Assembly: GCA_947174015.1 (NCBI GenBank) | Contig: CAMWHJ010000019.1 | Location: 1-50,013, forward strand | Direction: 5' to 3' | DNA length: 50,013 bases | Source: an uncultured Lachnospiraceae bacterium | Lineage (GTDB): Bacteria; Bacillota; Clostridia; Lachnospirales; Lachnospiraceae | Shown: positions 26,202 to 34,769 of the stretch, piece after piece | Numbering within the stretch: position 1 is the stretch's first letter | Layout of the letters: each line of letters starts with the position of its first letter | Notes under the pieces: generated by a model | Seen by the model: the letters and a program-made list of their open reading frames with translations, nothing else | The model's database searches: none | What the model was told of the DNA's origin: nothing | Made by a program: the position numbers and the translations under genes

Positions 26202-27458
26202 TTAAGTAGGTGTATCCACATCATCCCACTCAGCATCCATAAAACGAATCATCCAATTCAATGTCATATGACGTTCATGTATGATTCCTTCCTCCCAGCC
26301 TGCCGGTGGTTTCATGCCGTAAATTCTTGCATCTACTGCTGCCCAGTCCATACGATAGCTCAAATCTGCCATATCTAAAATTTCTTTGACAGAACGCATG
26401 GTGGTCTTTTGCACCAGCTCTTCTATGGAAGTATATTCACGCAGAATACGCACGCAGGCACCTACATCACAAATCTCTGTGGGTTCCTTCCATTCCATAA
26501 GTCCCAAAATCCATTCCAAACAAAATAAATTTTCATAATGCCAAGAATAATTAATACGGGTGGATTCCTGAGAATTATCATCCATAAAATACTTTAGTTC
26601 TTCCGGTGTCATAACCTCTGTGGCATCATCAATCTGAAAATCTTTCAAAACATCCTTCACAAAATCTCTTGCCTCCGGCACTGTCATCTGATCCTGTGGA
26701 TTCAGTAATACTTCTGAATATAAGGAAATCGCCAGCGTTCCAACGATACGTTCTGCAACCTCCTGATGACTTCTAAGTTGTACTTTTTCGTCATCTTCAT
26801 TTAAAGGAAGCTCACAGGTGTATATATCCCTGTCAAAGAGTGCTTTCATGTTTTTGTTTCTTCGTTCTATCTGTCCTTTCGTACAGTTTTGAAAAATTTC
26901 CGGTGACTCCACATAAGTAAATGGAAAGAAACGTTCTACTTCGCTTCTTCCATCCCTGTGAAGAATCAGCTTGCCGTTTTCATCCAGAATTGCCATACCA
27001 TCATCCAATACCAGAATGCCATCCATTCTTTTGAGACTTTCCAGCAAGACAGGTACTACCGTTCGAAAATCTTCTTTTTGTGCATTCTCTCTTTTGGAAG
27101 TCAATTCAATGATGATAAATGCATGACATTGCCCAATATAATGAATTAAATTTTGTTTCACCGCCAGATTCTCGTTTTCTGCCAATGCAAAGAAACGCCT
27201 CATGCCTTCTTTCTGATTCTGAATATTCTGCTTCCATTCCTCATTCATACTTTCTAGGAAAACATGAATTTCTAAAATCGTTTCCTGATTCTCTAAGTGA
27301 AGCATATTGCCGCCTGACGGATGCTGTATTTCAAAGCTGTCTGCAAAAGCTGACATAATCGTCTCCATGTCCGTTTCTCTGCTAAACATCATAAAGGTCT
27401 GCTCTGATGGTTCCTGCTGTTGTGGTTTTTCTTTTTTGTTTCTGTTTAATAATCCCAT
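26202..27458 (-). CDS. DUF4272-like protein
   Basis: 418 residues, cytoplasmic. The C-terminal half (residues about 215-400) has the pattern of DUF4272: an early 'SHQEVAERIVGTLAIS', a central W-rich 'WHYENLFCLEWILGLMEW' and a late 'SYRMDWAAVDARIYG'. The N-terminal half is a separate alpha/beta domain (FMMFSRETDMETIMSAF, HAFIIIELTSKRENA). The function of DUF4272 is unknown. The family assignment is from memory of the motif pattern and should be checked. Confidence 0.6.
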   Translation of the reverse strand: MGLLNRNKKEKPQQQEPSEQTFMMFSRETDMETIMSAFADSFEIQHPSGGNMLHLENQETILEIHVFLESMNEEWKQNIQNQKEGMRRFFALAENENLAVKQNLIHYIGQCHAFIIIELTSKRENAQKEDFRTVVPVLLESLKRMDGILVLDDGMAILDENGKLILHRDGRSEVERFFPFTYVESPEIFQNCTKGQIERRNKNMKALFDRDIYTCELPLNEDDEKVQLRSHQEVAERIVGTLAISLYSEVLLNPQDQMTVPEARDFVKDVLKDFQIDDATEVMTPEELKYFMDDNSQESTRINYSWHYENLFCLEWILGLMEWKEPTEICDVGACVRILREYTSIEELVQKTTMRSVKEILDMADLSYRMDWAAVDARIYGMKPPAGWEEGIIHERHMTLNWMIRFMDAEWDDVDTPT

Positions 27459-27594
27459 AATAGTCTCTTCTCCTTTTTCTTAAACTACCCTGTTTCAAGC
27501 TATACAAAGTCTTTTTAGCATCTTCTTGATCCAATCCTGCCCCAATCCTTCCGACTGCTTTTTGCAGCCACGGATGTTTCTCCATCCACTTCCA

Positions 27595-28638
27595 TCAAAT
27601 TTCTCCTCTCACAATTCTCTCATTTACATACATCTGAAATTCATTGATGTGTTTATAATCAGGCTCGTCCGGCAATGATGTATTTTTCTTTGCATACTCA
27701 AATCGTTTTTCATATTCGTTCAACAAATCATAAAAGGCTGCTGCCGGCTGTCTGTGTTCATCTAAATAGGCTCCATTTCGGATACTCATAAGCAAATCAT
27801 GTTCTTCTTCACGATAGGTAATAATTTCTTCTTTCTCAAGAATGTCAATACACATCATATATAAGCGAATCAGATGAGCCATGTGTTTTCCCAGCTTATC
27901 ATGGCTGATTGCCTTTTCATTCCTCTTTCCGATTTTATTATAACTGCTGACAATGGTTTTCATCTCATTCCACATCCCCGCCCAGTCACGCAACGGATAA
28001 TGTTGCAACGCAACATCCATGAAAATTTCCGTATCATATCCTTCTTGAACTGCCTTATCAATATACAGCTTTACTTCACTGTCATGATAAGGAAAGTATC
28101 TATTTTTAAATTCATATTCCGCATTGTGAATGGATTTTAAAATATATGCTTCGTGCTGTGCCTGTTCCATAAGACGAGCTGCTTTATTTTCCATACGTCT
28201 GAGCTGACTTCCGGCATATCCTCCAAAACTATGAATGCAGATTTTAGATAAAAACATCTTCCTGTGATTCAAAAGTTCTTTTCCAATATCAGATAAGTAC
28301 AGATAATGTTCCGGCTTGCATCCCAGAATTTCAATAGTATTTGGATTATTTGTGGTAAGTAGCTGAATCATCTTCCGAAAAGAATAAATCGTTGTATCTG
28401 TATTTACCTCCGCCTCCTGCTGAAAGTCTGTTCCCAGCAAGACTTCCTCCTTGGAGTTTAATGCAATCCCTCTAATGTCCAAGTCGGAACCCTCTTTCTC
28501 CATTCCATATGCATGGCTTCCACCTAGTGTTAGCAGGATAATATGACTCAAGTTTTTATTATTTCGCAGAAAATTATACTCATCCGTTCCCAACTTTTCT
28601 TTTATCTGCTCTACTGTCATATTTTTACTCACATCCAT
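27595..28638 (-). CDS. Predicted nucleotidyltransferase (Pol beta superfamily, RlaP-like)
   Basis: 347 residues. The nucleotidyltransferase core is LTLGGSHAYGMEKEGSDLDIRGI at about residues 36-58 (in part: GGSHAYGM and SDLDIRG), which gives the GSxxxG and the first two catalytic acids. The length and the downstream helical region (FGGYAGSQLRRMENKAARLM) fit the PF10127/RlaP group, linked in some bacteria to RNA repair. No RNA ligase is beside it, so that role is not supported here. The gap to the DUF4272 gene (27459-27594) holds a fragmentary reading frame of no clear meaning. Confidence 0.8.
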   Translation of the reverse strand: MDVSKNMTVEQIKEKLGTDEYNFLRNNKNLSHIILLTLGGSHAYGMEKEGSDLDIRGIALNSKEEVLLGTDFQQEAEVNTDTTIYSFRKMIQLLTTNNPNTIEILGCKPEHYLYLSDIGKELLNHRKMFLSKICIHSFGGYAGSQLRRMENKAARLMEQAQHEAYILKSIHNAEYEFKNRYFPYHDSEVKLYIDKAVQEGYDTEIFMDVALQHYPLRDWAGMWNEMKTIVSSYNKIGKRNEKAISHDKLGKHMAHLIRLYMMCIDILEKEEIITYREEEHDLLMSIRNGAYLDEHRQPAAAFYDLLNEYEKRFEYAKKNTSLPDEPDYKHINEFQMYVNERIVRGEI

Positions 28639-28712
28639 GTATAATATAGTATTTTACATCAAAAAATAGGTTATGTATAGTATACTGTTTTGCAACTTTA
28701 TTTCTTATCCTG

Positions 28713-28741
28713 TTGACAATATTCTCTTTTAATTGTAAACT
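28713..28741 (+). promoter_or_regulatory. Sigma-A promoter of bioB
   Basis: -35 TTGACA (28713-28718), 17-bp spacer, -10 TAAACT (28736-28741). Confidence 0.85.
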
Positions 28742-28767
28742 CTATTTTGTATCTTAGGTTTACAATT
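28731..28767 (+). promoter_or_regulatory. BirA-type operator of bioB
   Basis: AATTGTAAAC (28731-28740) and GTTTACAATT (28758-28767) form a perfect 10-bp inverted repeat with a 17-base centre. The shape (TTGTAAAC, about 15-17 bases, GTTTACAA) is that of BirA/biotin-repressor operators in Firmicutes. It covers the -10 and the expected transcript start, so bound BirA-biotinyl-AMP would block bioB when biotin is ample. No birA is in the window. Confidence 0.85.
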
Positions 28768-28783
28768 ATAGGAGGATTTTACA

Positions 28784-29755
28784 ATGATTACTTTAGCAGA
28801 TGAAATTATCAACGGTCACCGTCTGAAAAGAACGGATGATTTGACATTTTTATTAAAGGCAGATTTAGGACAATTATGCCAAGGTGCCAACAACATCCGC
28901 AAAGCTTTATGCGGCAATTATGTGGATTTATGCAGCATCATCAACGGTCGTGCCGGACGGTGCAGTGAAAACTGCAAATTTTGTGCCCAGTCATCACATT
29001 ACCAAACCACTTGCAGCGAATATGGCTTTCTGGATAAAGATAGTATTCTCAACGATTGTGAACATGTTTCCAGTCAGGGTGTCAATCGTTATTCCATTGT
29101 AACAGCCGGACGTACTCTTGAGGGGGAGGACTTAGAGAAAGCGGTGGAGGCATATCAGGCTATGCATGAAGCATACCCAGACATGATATTGTGTGCTTCC
29201 CACGGACTAATGAAAAGTGAGGATTTGAAACGCTTACATAACGCAGGCGTCACCATGTATCACGCCAACATTGAAACTTCCCAGAATTTCTTTCCTAATA
29301 TCTGTACCACACATAAATTTGAAGACAAATTAATGGAAATCCAGTTGGCAAAAGAAGCTGGCTTGGAAATTTGCTGTGGCGGTATTCTTGGTTTGGGAGA
29401 ATCTTGGGAAGATCGTCTGGATATGGCTGCACAGTTAGCAAAACTTCAAGTGGCATCTATCCCTCTGAATTTCTTAATTCCCATTGCCGGCACTCCTTTG
29501 GAAAAGAACAAGCCTTTAGAGCCAGCGGAGATCATACGCATTGTTGCCATTTTCCGCTATTTGAACCCCACTGCCTATATTAGAATTGCAGCAGGAAGAA
29601 ATTACTTTGATGATGGCGGTGAAATCTTATTCCGGTCAGGTGCCAATGCTGCCTTAACTGGGGATATGCTTACTACGGTGGGAAATAGTACTGCACAGGA
29701 TAGAGATATGTTTGCAAAATTAGGTTTTTCTTTCAAAGAAAAAAGAGCTGACTGA
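28784..29755 (+). CDS. bioB: Biotin synthase
   Basis: Radical SAM enzyme that inserts sulfur into dethiobiotin, the last step of biotin synthesis. 323 residues. The CSENCKFCAQSSHY motif (about residues 64-77) supplies the 4Fe-4S cysteines, and the conserved 'RYSIVTAGRT', 'ANIETS', 'CCGGILGLGE' and 'NFLIPIAGTPLE' blocks match BioB. No bioA, bioD or bioF is adjacent, so the cell may take up or receive dethiobiotin, or the other genes lie elsewhere. Preceded by TAGGAGG. Confidence 0.95.
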   Translation: MITLADEIINGHRLKRTDDLTFLLKADLGQLCQGANNIRKALCGNYVDLCSIINGRAGRCSENCKFCAQSSHYQTTCSEYGFLDKDSILNDCEHVSSQGVNRYSIVTAGRTLEGEDLEKAVEAYQAMHEAYPDMILCASHGLMKSEDLKRLHNAGVTMYHANIETSQNFFPNICTTHKFEDKLMEIQLAKEAGLEICCGGILGLGESWEDRLDMAAQLAKLQVASIPLNFLIPIAGTPLEKNKPLEPAEIIRIVAIFRYLNPTAYIRIAAGRNYFDDGGEILFRSGANAALTGDMLTTVGNSTAQDRDMFAKLGFSFKEKRAD

Positions 29756-29805
29756 ATGCCGGGAAAGGGACTGTACACATTGCCATAATCTTCTCATACA
29801 CAGAA

Positions 29806-29824
29806 AGACAGGCTTACACCTGTC
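29806..29824 (-). terminator. Weak terminator of rnpB
   Basis: Minus strand: GGACAGG and CCTGTC arms around TGTAAG, followed by TTTCTGTG. Short, with a poor T run. The rest of 29756-29858 shows nothing else. Confidence 0.5.
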
Positions 29825-29858
29825 CTTCGCAATTTATTCTAAAATCAATAGTCGTTAC

Positions 29859-30207
29859 ATAAGCAAGACGATAAGCCGGGTTATGTCGCGAACCATCATC
29901 TATCTAGGACTGTTGTCGCCAACAGCCTCCAGCAACCTACCCAGGACCGACGGGCCGCCGTATGTCCAAATTCGGTTTTGCTTCAAGTGGGGTTTACATA
30001 TGCCCTATGTGTTACCACACAGGCGGTAGTCTCTTACACTGCCCTTCCAACCTTACCATATCCAAAGAATATGGCGGTACATTTCTGTTGCACTAGCCTT
30101 GGAGTCGCCTCCACCAGACGTTATCTGGCACTCTGCCCTATGAAGCCCGGACTTTCCTCACCTGCTGCCTTTCGGCAATTACAGCTGCGATGGTTTGTCT
30201 TACTTAC
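29859..30207 (-). ncRNA. rnpB: RNase P RNA, A type
   Basis: Catalytic RNA of RNase P, which matures tRNA 5' ends. The conserved GAGGAAAGTCCGGGCTTCAT (near 30145-30165), GTGCAACAGAAA, and 3'-side GACGATAAGCCGGG (read on the plus strand at 29867-29880) are diagnostic. The 5' GTAAGTAAGAC pairs with GTCTTGCTTAT at the 3' end to form P1 (30207-30197 with 29869-29859). The 'GGGCAGAGTGCCAGATAACG' block is typical of the ancestral A type. Confidence 0.95.
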
Positions 30208-30213
30208 CAGAGT

Positions 30214-30242
30214 ATCATAACGAATTTTTCTTATGCTGTCAA
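30214..30242 (-). promoter_or_regulatory. Sigma-A promoter of rnpB
   Basis: Minus strand: -35 TTGACA (30237-30242), 17-bp spacer, -10 TATGAT (30214-30219). It would start transcription close to the predicted mature 5' end. Confidence 0.9.
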
Positions 30243-30316
30243 CTATTTTCTTACTTGTGCCAATCTTCTTAGAAACAGAATCCTGACAATTCCACTTCGT
30301 TTTCCTGTACTATACT

Positions 30317-31990
30317 TTACACATCCAGACAGCTTCCACCGATAAATTCCCGAATAATCGAGTTATTCGGCACACCTTCACTGCTGACACCTAAGAAATA
30401 ATCTAAGAATTTCAACAGACGCTTTGCCTCCGGATATTCCGGTTCCTCCGGCTGAATACTGAACAACAGCGGCTCTGCATACTGCTTCAATACCGACAAT
30501 TCATAAATCAATGCCGAATTGAACATTGCATCTGCTTCCTCCTGATAGGGAAAAATATTTTTCTCCTCACCGCGTCTCACCGAATACCACATACCAATGG
30601 TTGTTTTTGCATCCGATCCTCTGGTTCTGGCATCTCTTACCATCCGCCGGAGCAGTCTGCCGTCTGTGGTGGGAATTCGATTATGTTCATCTACATTTAA
30701 CTGTGTCAAGGCACTGATATAAATCTTATACTTACTTTCCTTTGGCAGAGAATAAGACAGCTTATCATTTAAGCCATGGATTCCCTCCAATACCAGAATA
30801 TCCTCCTTCCCAAGCTGCATAAAGTTTCCTTTATATTCCCTCTTTCCGGTCTTAAAATCAAAAGAAGGAATCTCCACCCGCTGCCCTTGCAGCAATGCCG
30901 TCATGTCCCGATTAAACTGCTCCACATCAATGGCTTCCAGACATTCAAAGTCATAATTTCCAAACTCATCCTTTGGTGTAAACTGCCGATCCTTAAAATA
31001 ATTATCCAAGGCAAGGGGATGGGGTTTCATGCCATGAGCCAATAGCTGTACCGACAATCTATGGGAAAAGGTAGTCTTTCCAGAGGAGGAGGGACCTGCA
31101 ATCATAACAAATTTCTTATTTCCACAACGACTGATTTCATAGGCAATTTCGGCAATTTTTTTCTCTTGTAATGCCTCCTGTACCAGCATAAGCTGTTCCA
31201 TTCTTCCCTCAACAATCTTGTCATTTAAAGCTCCCACGGTACTTACATCCAGCATTTCACTCCATGTTTGTGCCTCCTTTAAAACAGAAAAAAGCTTTAA
31301 TCGGGGTTTAAATTCCGGTACTGATTTCATATCCTCTGGCGCCGGAAGCTGCAACACAAAACCGTCATCAAATTTAATCAGCTTAAAATATTTTATATAG
31401 CCTGCATCCGGCAGCATATAGCCATAAAAATAATCTTCAAAATTACTGCAACTATATACATTCACACTGGACACTCTCCGGTAGCGAAATAACCGTTCCT
31501 TATCTTCCATGCCATATTTCCGAAACAATGCGATTGCCTCTCTGGTGGGCACTGCTTTCTTGCTGATTGGCAGCCTTTCCTCAGAAAGTTTATGCATCCT
31601 TGCCTCTACCCTATCTAAAAAAGTCTGTGTCAGCTCCACACTGCCCCTTAGCTCGCAGTACAATCCCTTATCCATCGAGAAATCCACCATGATTTTCTGA
31701 ATTTCCCCTGCCTCTTCCAGTTCTGCCACATCATACATTGCTTTCAGCATCAGCAGTGTGGCACTCCTCTTATATGCCTTATGTCCTGCATCATCAGCAG
31801 TGGTAACAAAGGTCAGTTCACAGTCCTCTGTCAGCAGTTTTTGTAATTCCTGCAGCCGATATCCGAGCATTACCAGTGCAATATCTTCCTTATAACGGTT
31901 CTGAAAATCCTTTGCTATCTCTAAATATGAGGTACCTCTGTCATATTCGTATACCTCTGCTCCAATGGTTACCTTTATCTTTTCTGACAT
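30317..31990 (-). CDS. Uridine kinase-like nucleoside kinase with ThrRS-type N-terminal domains
   Basis: 557 residues. Residues 1-65 are a TGS domain (EVYEYDRGTSYLEIAKDFQ), residues about 65-230 resemble the editing-type domain of threonyl-tRNA synthetase, and the C-terminal half is a P-loop kinase of the uridine kinase/phosphoribulokinase family: MIAGPSSSGKTTFSHRL around 290, then LDNYFKDR and VLEGIHGLND. The real substrate of this fusion is not firmly known to me. ATG 31990 has AAAGGGGGC upstream. Confidence 0.85.
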   Translation of the reverse strand: MSEKIKVTIGAEVYEYDRGTSYLEIAKDFQNRYKEDIALVMLGYRLQELQKLLTEDCELTFVTTADDAGHKAYKRSATLLMLKAMYDVAELEEAGEIQKIMVDFSMDKGLYCELRGSVELTQTFLDRVEARMHKLSEERLPISKKAVPTREAIALFRKYGMEDKERLFRYRRVSSVNVYSCSNFEDYFYGYMLPDAGYIKYFKLIKFDDGFVLQLPAPEDMKSVPEFKPRLKLFSVLKEAQTWSEMLDVSTVGALNDKIVEGRMEQLMLVQEALQEKKIAEIAYEISRCGNKKFVMIAGPSSSGKTTFSHRLSVQLLAHGMKPHPLALDNYFKDRQFTPKDEFGNYDFECLEAIDVEQFNRDMTALLQGQRVEIPSFDFKTGKREYKGNFMQLGKEDILVLEGIHGLNDKLSYSLPKESKYKIYISALTQLNVDEHNRIPTTDGRLLRRMVRDARTRGSDAKTTIGMWYSVRRGEEKNIFPYQEEADAMFNSALIYELSVLKQYAEPLLFSIQPEEPEYPEAKRLLKFLDYFLGVSSEGVPNNSIIREFIGGSCLDV

Positions 31991-32061
31991 ATAAATGCCC
32001 CCTTTACTAAATTTCATAAAGTGTCAGCACAGTAATGCCCAAAAACTAACATAGTTCATAA

Positions 32062-32081
32062 CAGTTCAGACATCTGAACTG
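32062..32081. repeat. Palindrome upstream of the nucleoside kinase gene
   Basis: CAGTTCAGA (32062-32070) and TCTGAACTG (32073-32081) with a 2-base centre, flanked by two AGTTCAT direct repeats (32053-32059 and 32089-32095). Its TAACAGTTCAG edge resembles the ends of the copy A/B repeats, so it may be a decayed relative or an operator. Confidence 0.5.
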
Positions 32082-32118
32082 ATATCCTAGTTCATTGATT
32101 TCATTTTTGTTGACACTG

Positions 32119-32901
32119 TCACATATACCAAAATGGATTTTTCTTAACCTCCCATATCACTTCCACACCAGAACATTCTTCTTCTAAGTACTTTACGATA
32201 TAAAGAACAAAAATATGCTCCAAACCATAATGACCGGCATCAATAATGGTCAGTCCTTTTGCCACTGCATCAATGCCTTCATGATGGTCAATATCACCTG
32301 TAATTAACACCTGTGCCCCGGCTTTGACGGCACAGTCAATGACACTTTTTCCCGAACCCGGACAAATGGCGGCAGTCTGTACCTTATGTAATGGTTCTCC
32401 AAAAATTTTCACCTGTTCCACATCGAATTTCTCTTTCACCTGTTCCGCACATTTGCTCAAAGTAATTTCTTCCGGTAAAAGTCCCACTTTGCCAATACCG
32501 GCTTTAAAGGTTTCTCCCTCATAGGTGACTTCCAAAACACTTCTGGTGGTAAGTCCGATTTTGTCTGCTGCCAGTTCTGCCATATGGGTTACATCAAAAT
32601 TAGTGTGCATGGCATAATAGCAAATCTTATTTTCCAACATTTTCAAAACTCTTCTGCCAATAAAGTCTTCTGTGGTAATTTTCTTCATTGGAGAAAAAAT
32701 CAGGGGATGATGGGTAATAATCATATCTGCCCCCAGCAATATTGCCTCATCCACCACCTTGTCTGTGGCATCCACTGCCACATAGATTTTACTAATCTTT
32801 CTCTTTTTATCTCCCAGCAACATACCCACATTATCCCAATTCTCTGCATAAAAACATGGGGACAATTCTTCCAGCTTTGCGGTGATCTGACTGCACTCCA
32901 T
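32119..32901 (-). CDS. Nif3-like dinuclear metal protein
   Basis: 260 residues of the Nif3/YqfO (DUF34) family, which forms toroidal hexamers with a two-metal site. The ligand motifs are ITHHPLIFSP (about residues 61-70), MHTNFDV (about 97-103) and the C-terminal DAGHYGLEH. It lacks the PII-like insertion of the longer YqfO form. Function is unsettled; GTP cyclohydrolase-I-like naming in databases is not supported. It lies 22 bases after trmK, in the dnaG-rpoD-trmK-nif3 run. Confidence 0.93.
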   Translation of the reverse strand: MECSQITAKLEELSPCFYAENWDNVGMLLGDKKRKISKIYVAVDATDKVVDEAILLGADMIITHHPLIFSPMKKITTEDFIGRRVLKMLENKICYYAMHTNFDVTHMAELAADKIGLTTRSVLEVTYEGETFKAGIGKVGLLPEEITLSKCAEQVKEKFDVEQVKIFGEPLHKVQTAAICPGSGKSVIDCAVKAGAQVLITGDIDHHEGIDAVAKGLTIIDAGHYGLEHIFVLYIVKYLEEECSGVEVIWEVKKNPFWYM

Positions 32902-32923
32902 AATGATACCTTCCTTTCGTATC

Positions 32924-33619
32924 CTAATCTTTATAATAGCATAAAGCCTCCTGATTGATACAAAGGCATTGCTCTATTTCCTGTATTCTTTCTCTCTGAC
33001 TCTGGCTTTCTCCGGCTTTCAGCTTCTGTAATATCTTATGATAGGTGGCATTTTCTTTCTGAAGATATTCCTCTAGTACCGGATTTTTTTCCGTCAGCAG
33101 TTCCTTTCCGTATTCATAAAAACAAGCTTTTCCTAACCTGCTTTCCCCAGTAGTCACCTTCATCATAGGATAGAATTTTCCATCCTCTTTTACCATATTC
33201 TCTTTCACAATCCGAAAGCCCTGTTTTTCCAGAAAACGTCTCACATATCCATGTTCGGACTGGGGCTGCAGCACAAAGAAAGAAAGCCCTGAAAAAACTT
33301 CCCGGCTGCTGTCTATTATCTTCGCCATAAGCTTTCCGCCCATGCCGGCAATCACCACCGCCTGTACTTCTCTTTGTGCAAGCTTTTCTGCCCCATCTGA
33401 CAATCTCAAATCTATGTATTCATCTAAGCCATGCTGTTTTATATGCTCTCTGGCTCGCTCTAAGGGACCTGTTCTGACATCCATGGCAATGGCATAATCA
33501 ACTCTTTTCTGTTCCACTAGAAAAATGGGGATATATCCATGGTCTGTGCCAATGTCTGCCATTGACTCACAAGTATCCACAAGCTCCGCCACTGCATACA
33601 GTCTCCTTGATAACTCCAT
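32924..33619 (-). CDS. trmK: tRNA (adenine22-N1)-methyltransferase
   Basis: SAM-dependent methyltransferase that makes m1A22 in tRNA. 231 residues. The SAM site is VADIGTDHGYIPIFL (in register as MADIGTDHGYIPIFLV), followed by MDVRTGPLERA and the catalytic VIAGMGGKLMAKI. The C-terminal helical extension is present. It lies 8 bases after rpoD. Confidence 0.93.
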   Translation of the reverse strand: MELSRRLYAVAELVDTCESMADIGTDHGYIPIFLVEQKRVDYAIAMDVRTGPLERAREHIKQHGLDEYIDLRLSDGAEKLAQREVQAVVIAGMGGKLMAKIIDSSREVFSGLSFFVLQPQSEHGYVRRFLEKQGFRIVKENMVKEDGKFYPMMKVTTGESRLGKACFYEYGKELLTEKNPVLEEYLQKENATYHKILQKLKAGESQSQRERIQEIEQCLCINQEALCYYKD

Positions 33620-33627
33620 AGCCTCTC

Positions 33628-34749
33628 CTAATCCAAATAGTCCTTCAGTTTACGACTTCTGCTGGGATGACGGAGCTTTCTCAACGCTTTGGCTTCAATC
33701 TGACGAATACGCTCTCTTGTTACACTAAATTCTTTCCCGACCTCTTCTAAGGTTCTGGCTCTTCCGTCATCCAAACCAAAGCGAAGTCTCAATACTTTTT
33801 GTTCTCTCTCTGTTAGGGTGCTTAACACCTCCACTAACTGCTCTTTCAGCAAAGTAAATGCCGCTGCATCTGCCGGCACTGGTACATTATCATCCTGAAT
33901 AAAATCTCCTAAGTGACTGTCCTCTTCCTCACCGATGGGAGTTTCTAAGGATACAGGCTCCTGAGAAATCTTTAGAATCTCTCTCACTCTTTCTACCGGC
34001 ATGTTCATGTACTCTGCGATTTCCTCCGGCACCGGTTCTCTTCCCAATTCCTGAAGGAGCTGACGAGACACGCGAATCAGCTTATTGATGGTCTCCACCA
34101 TATGCACCGGAATACGGATGGTTCTCGCCTGATCTGCAATGGCTCTGGTAATTGCCTGACGAATCCACCATGTAGCATAGGTACTGAACTTATATCCCTT
34201 ACGATAATCAAACTTTTCCACCGCTTTGATAAGTCCTAAATTTCCCTCCTGAATCAGATCCAGAAACAACATACCGCGTCCCACATAACGCTTGGCAATG
34301 GAGACCACCAAGCGAAGATTGGCCTCTGCCAGCCGTTTCTTTGCTTCCTCGTCCCCCAACTCCATACGTTTTGCCAGTTCAATTTCTTCTTCTGCACTTA
34401 ACAGAGGCACTTTTCCAATTTCTTTCAGATACATACGGACAGGATCTTCAATGCTGACACCATCGGGTACCGACAGGTCGATGGATTCCACATCCACCTC
34501 ATCTTCTTCCCCTAAGATGATTTCGTCATCATCATCATCTGTAATTCTCAAAACATCAATGTTCTTTGCCTCCAGCATTTCTAAAATCATTTCAAACTGC
34601 TCTGCATTCAGCTCCATATCTTGAAAGAAATCGCTTATTTCCTGATACTCCAGCACATTTTTCTTTTTCTGGGCAATCGCTAAAAGCTCCTTTAACTTCT
34701 CTTTAAACTTTTCCATTGTGTTCTCATCCATGATTGTATTGTCCTCCAT
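33628..34749 (-). CDS. rpoD: Principal sigma factor SigA/RpoD
   Basis: Housekeeping sigma-70 subunit of RNA polymerase, 373 residues. A short acidic region 1.1 is followed by region 1.2 ([11 protein letters not shown]), region 2 ([27 protein letters not shown], quoted in part), the promoter-melting [15 protein letters not shown], region 3, and the region 4 helix-turn-helix ([29 protein letters not shown], in part: [10 protein letters not shown]). ATG 34749 is used here; ATG 34731, with GGAGGA 11 bases upstream, is an equally good start. It lies 20 bases after dnaG. Confidence 0.96.
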   Translation of the reverse strand: MEDNTIMDENTMEKFKEKLKELLAIAQKKKNVLEYQEISDFFQDMELNAEQFEMILEMLEAKNIDVLRITDDDDDEIILGEEDEVDVESIDLSVPDGVSIEDPVRMYLKEIGKVPLLSAEEEIELAKRMELGDEEAKKRLAEANLRLVVSIAKRYVGRGMLFLDLIQEGNLGLIKAVEKFDYRKGYKFSTYATWWIRQAITRAIADQARTIRIPVHMVETINKLIRVSRQLLQELGREPVPEEIAEYMNMPVERVREILKISQEPVSLETPIGEEEDSHLGDFIQDDNVPVPADAAAFTLLKEQLVEVLSTLTEREQKVLRLRFGLDDGRARTLEEVGKEFSVTRERIRQIEAKALRKLRHPSRSRKLKDYLD

Positions 34750-34769
34750 AATTTGTTTATATTTTGTCC

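Noticed and set aside
27382-27585. 67-codon minus-strand frame between the DUF4272 and nucleotidyltransferase genes
   Set aside because: It overlaps the first 77 bases of the DUF4272 gene in another frame, has no good ribosome site and no recognisable domain. It may be the remnant of a lost gene but cannot be supported.
29978-30220. 80-codon plus-strand frame
   Set aside because: It lies wholly within the RNase P RNA gene on the other strand.
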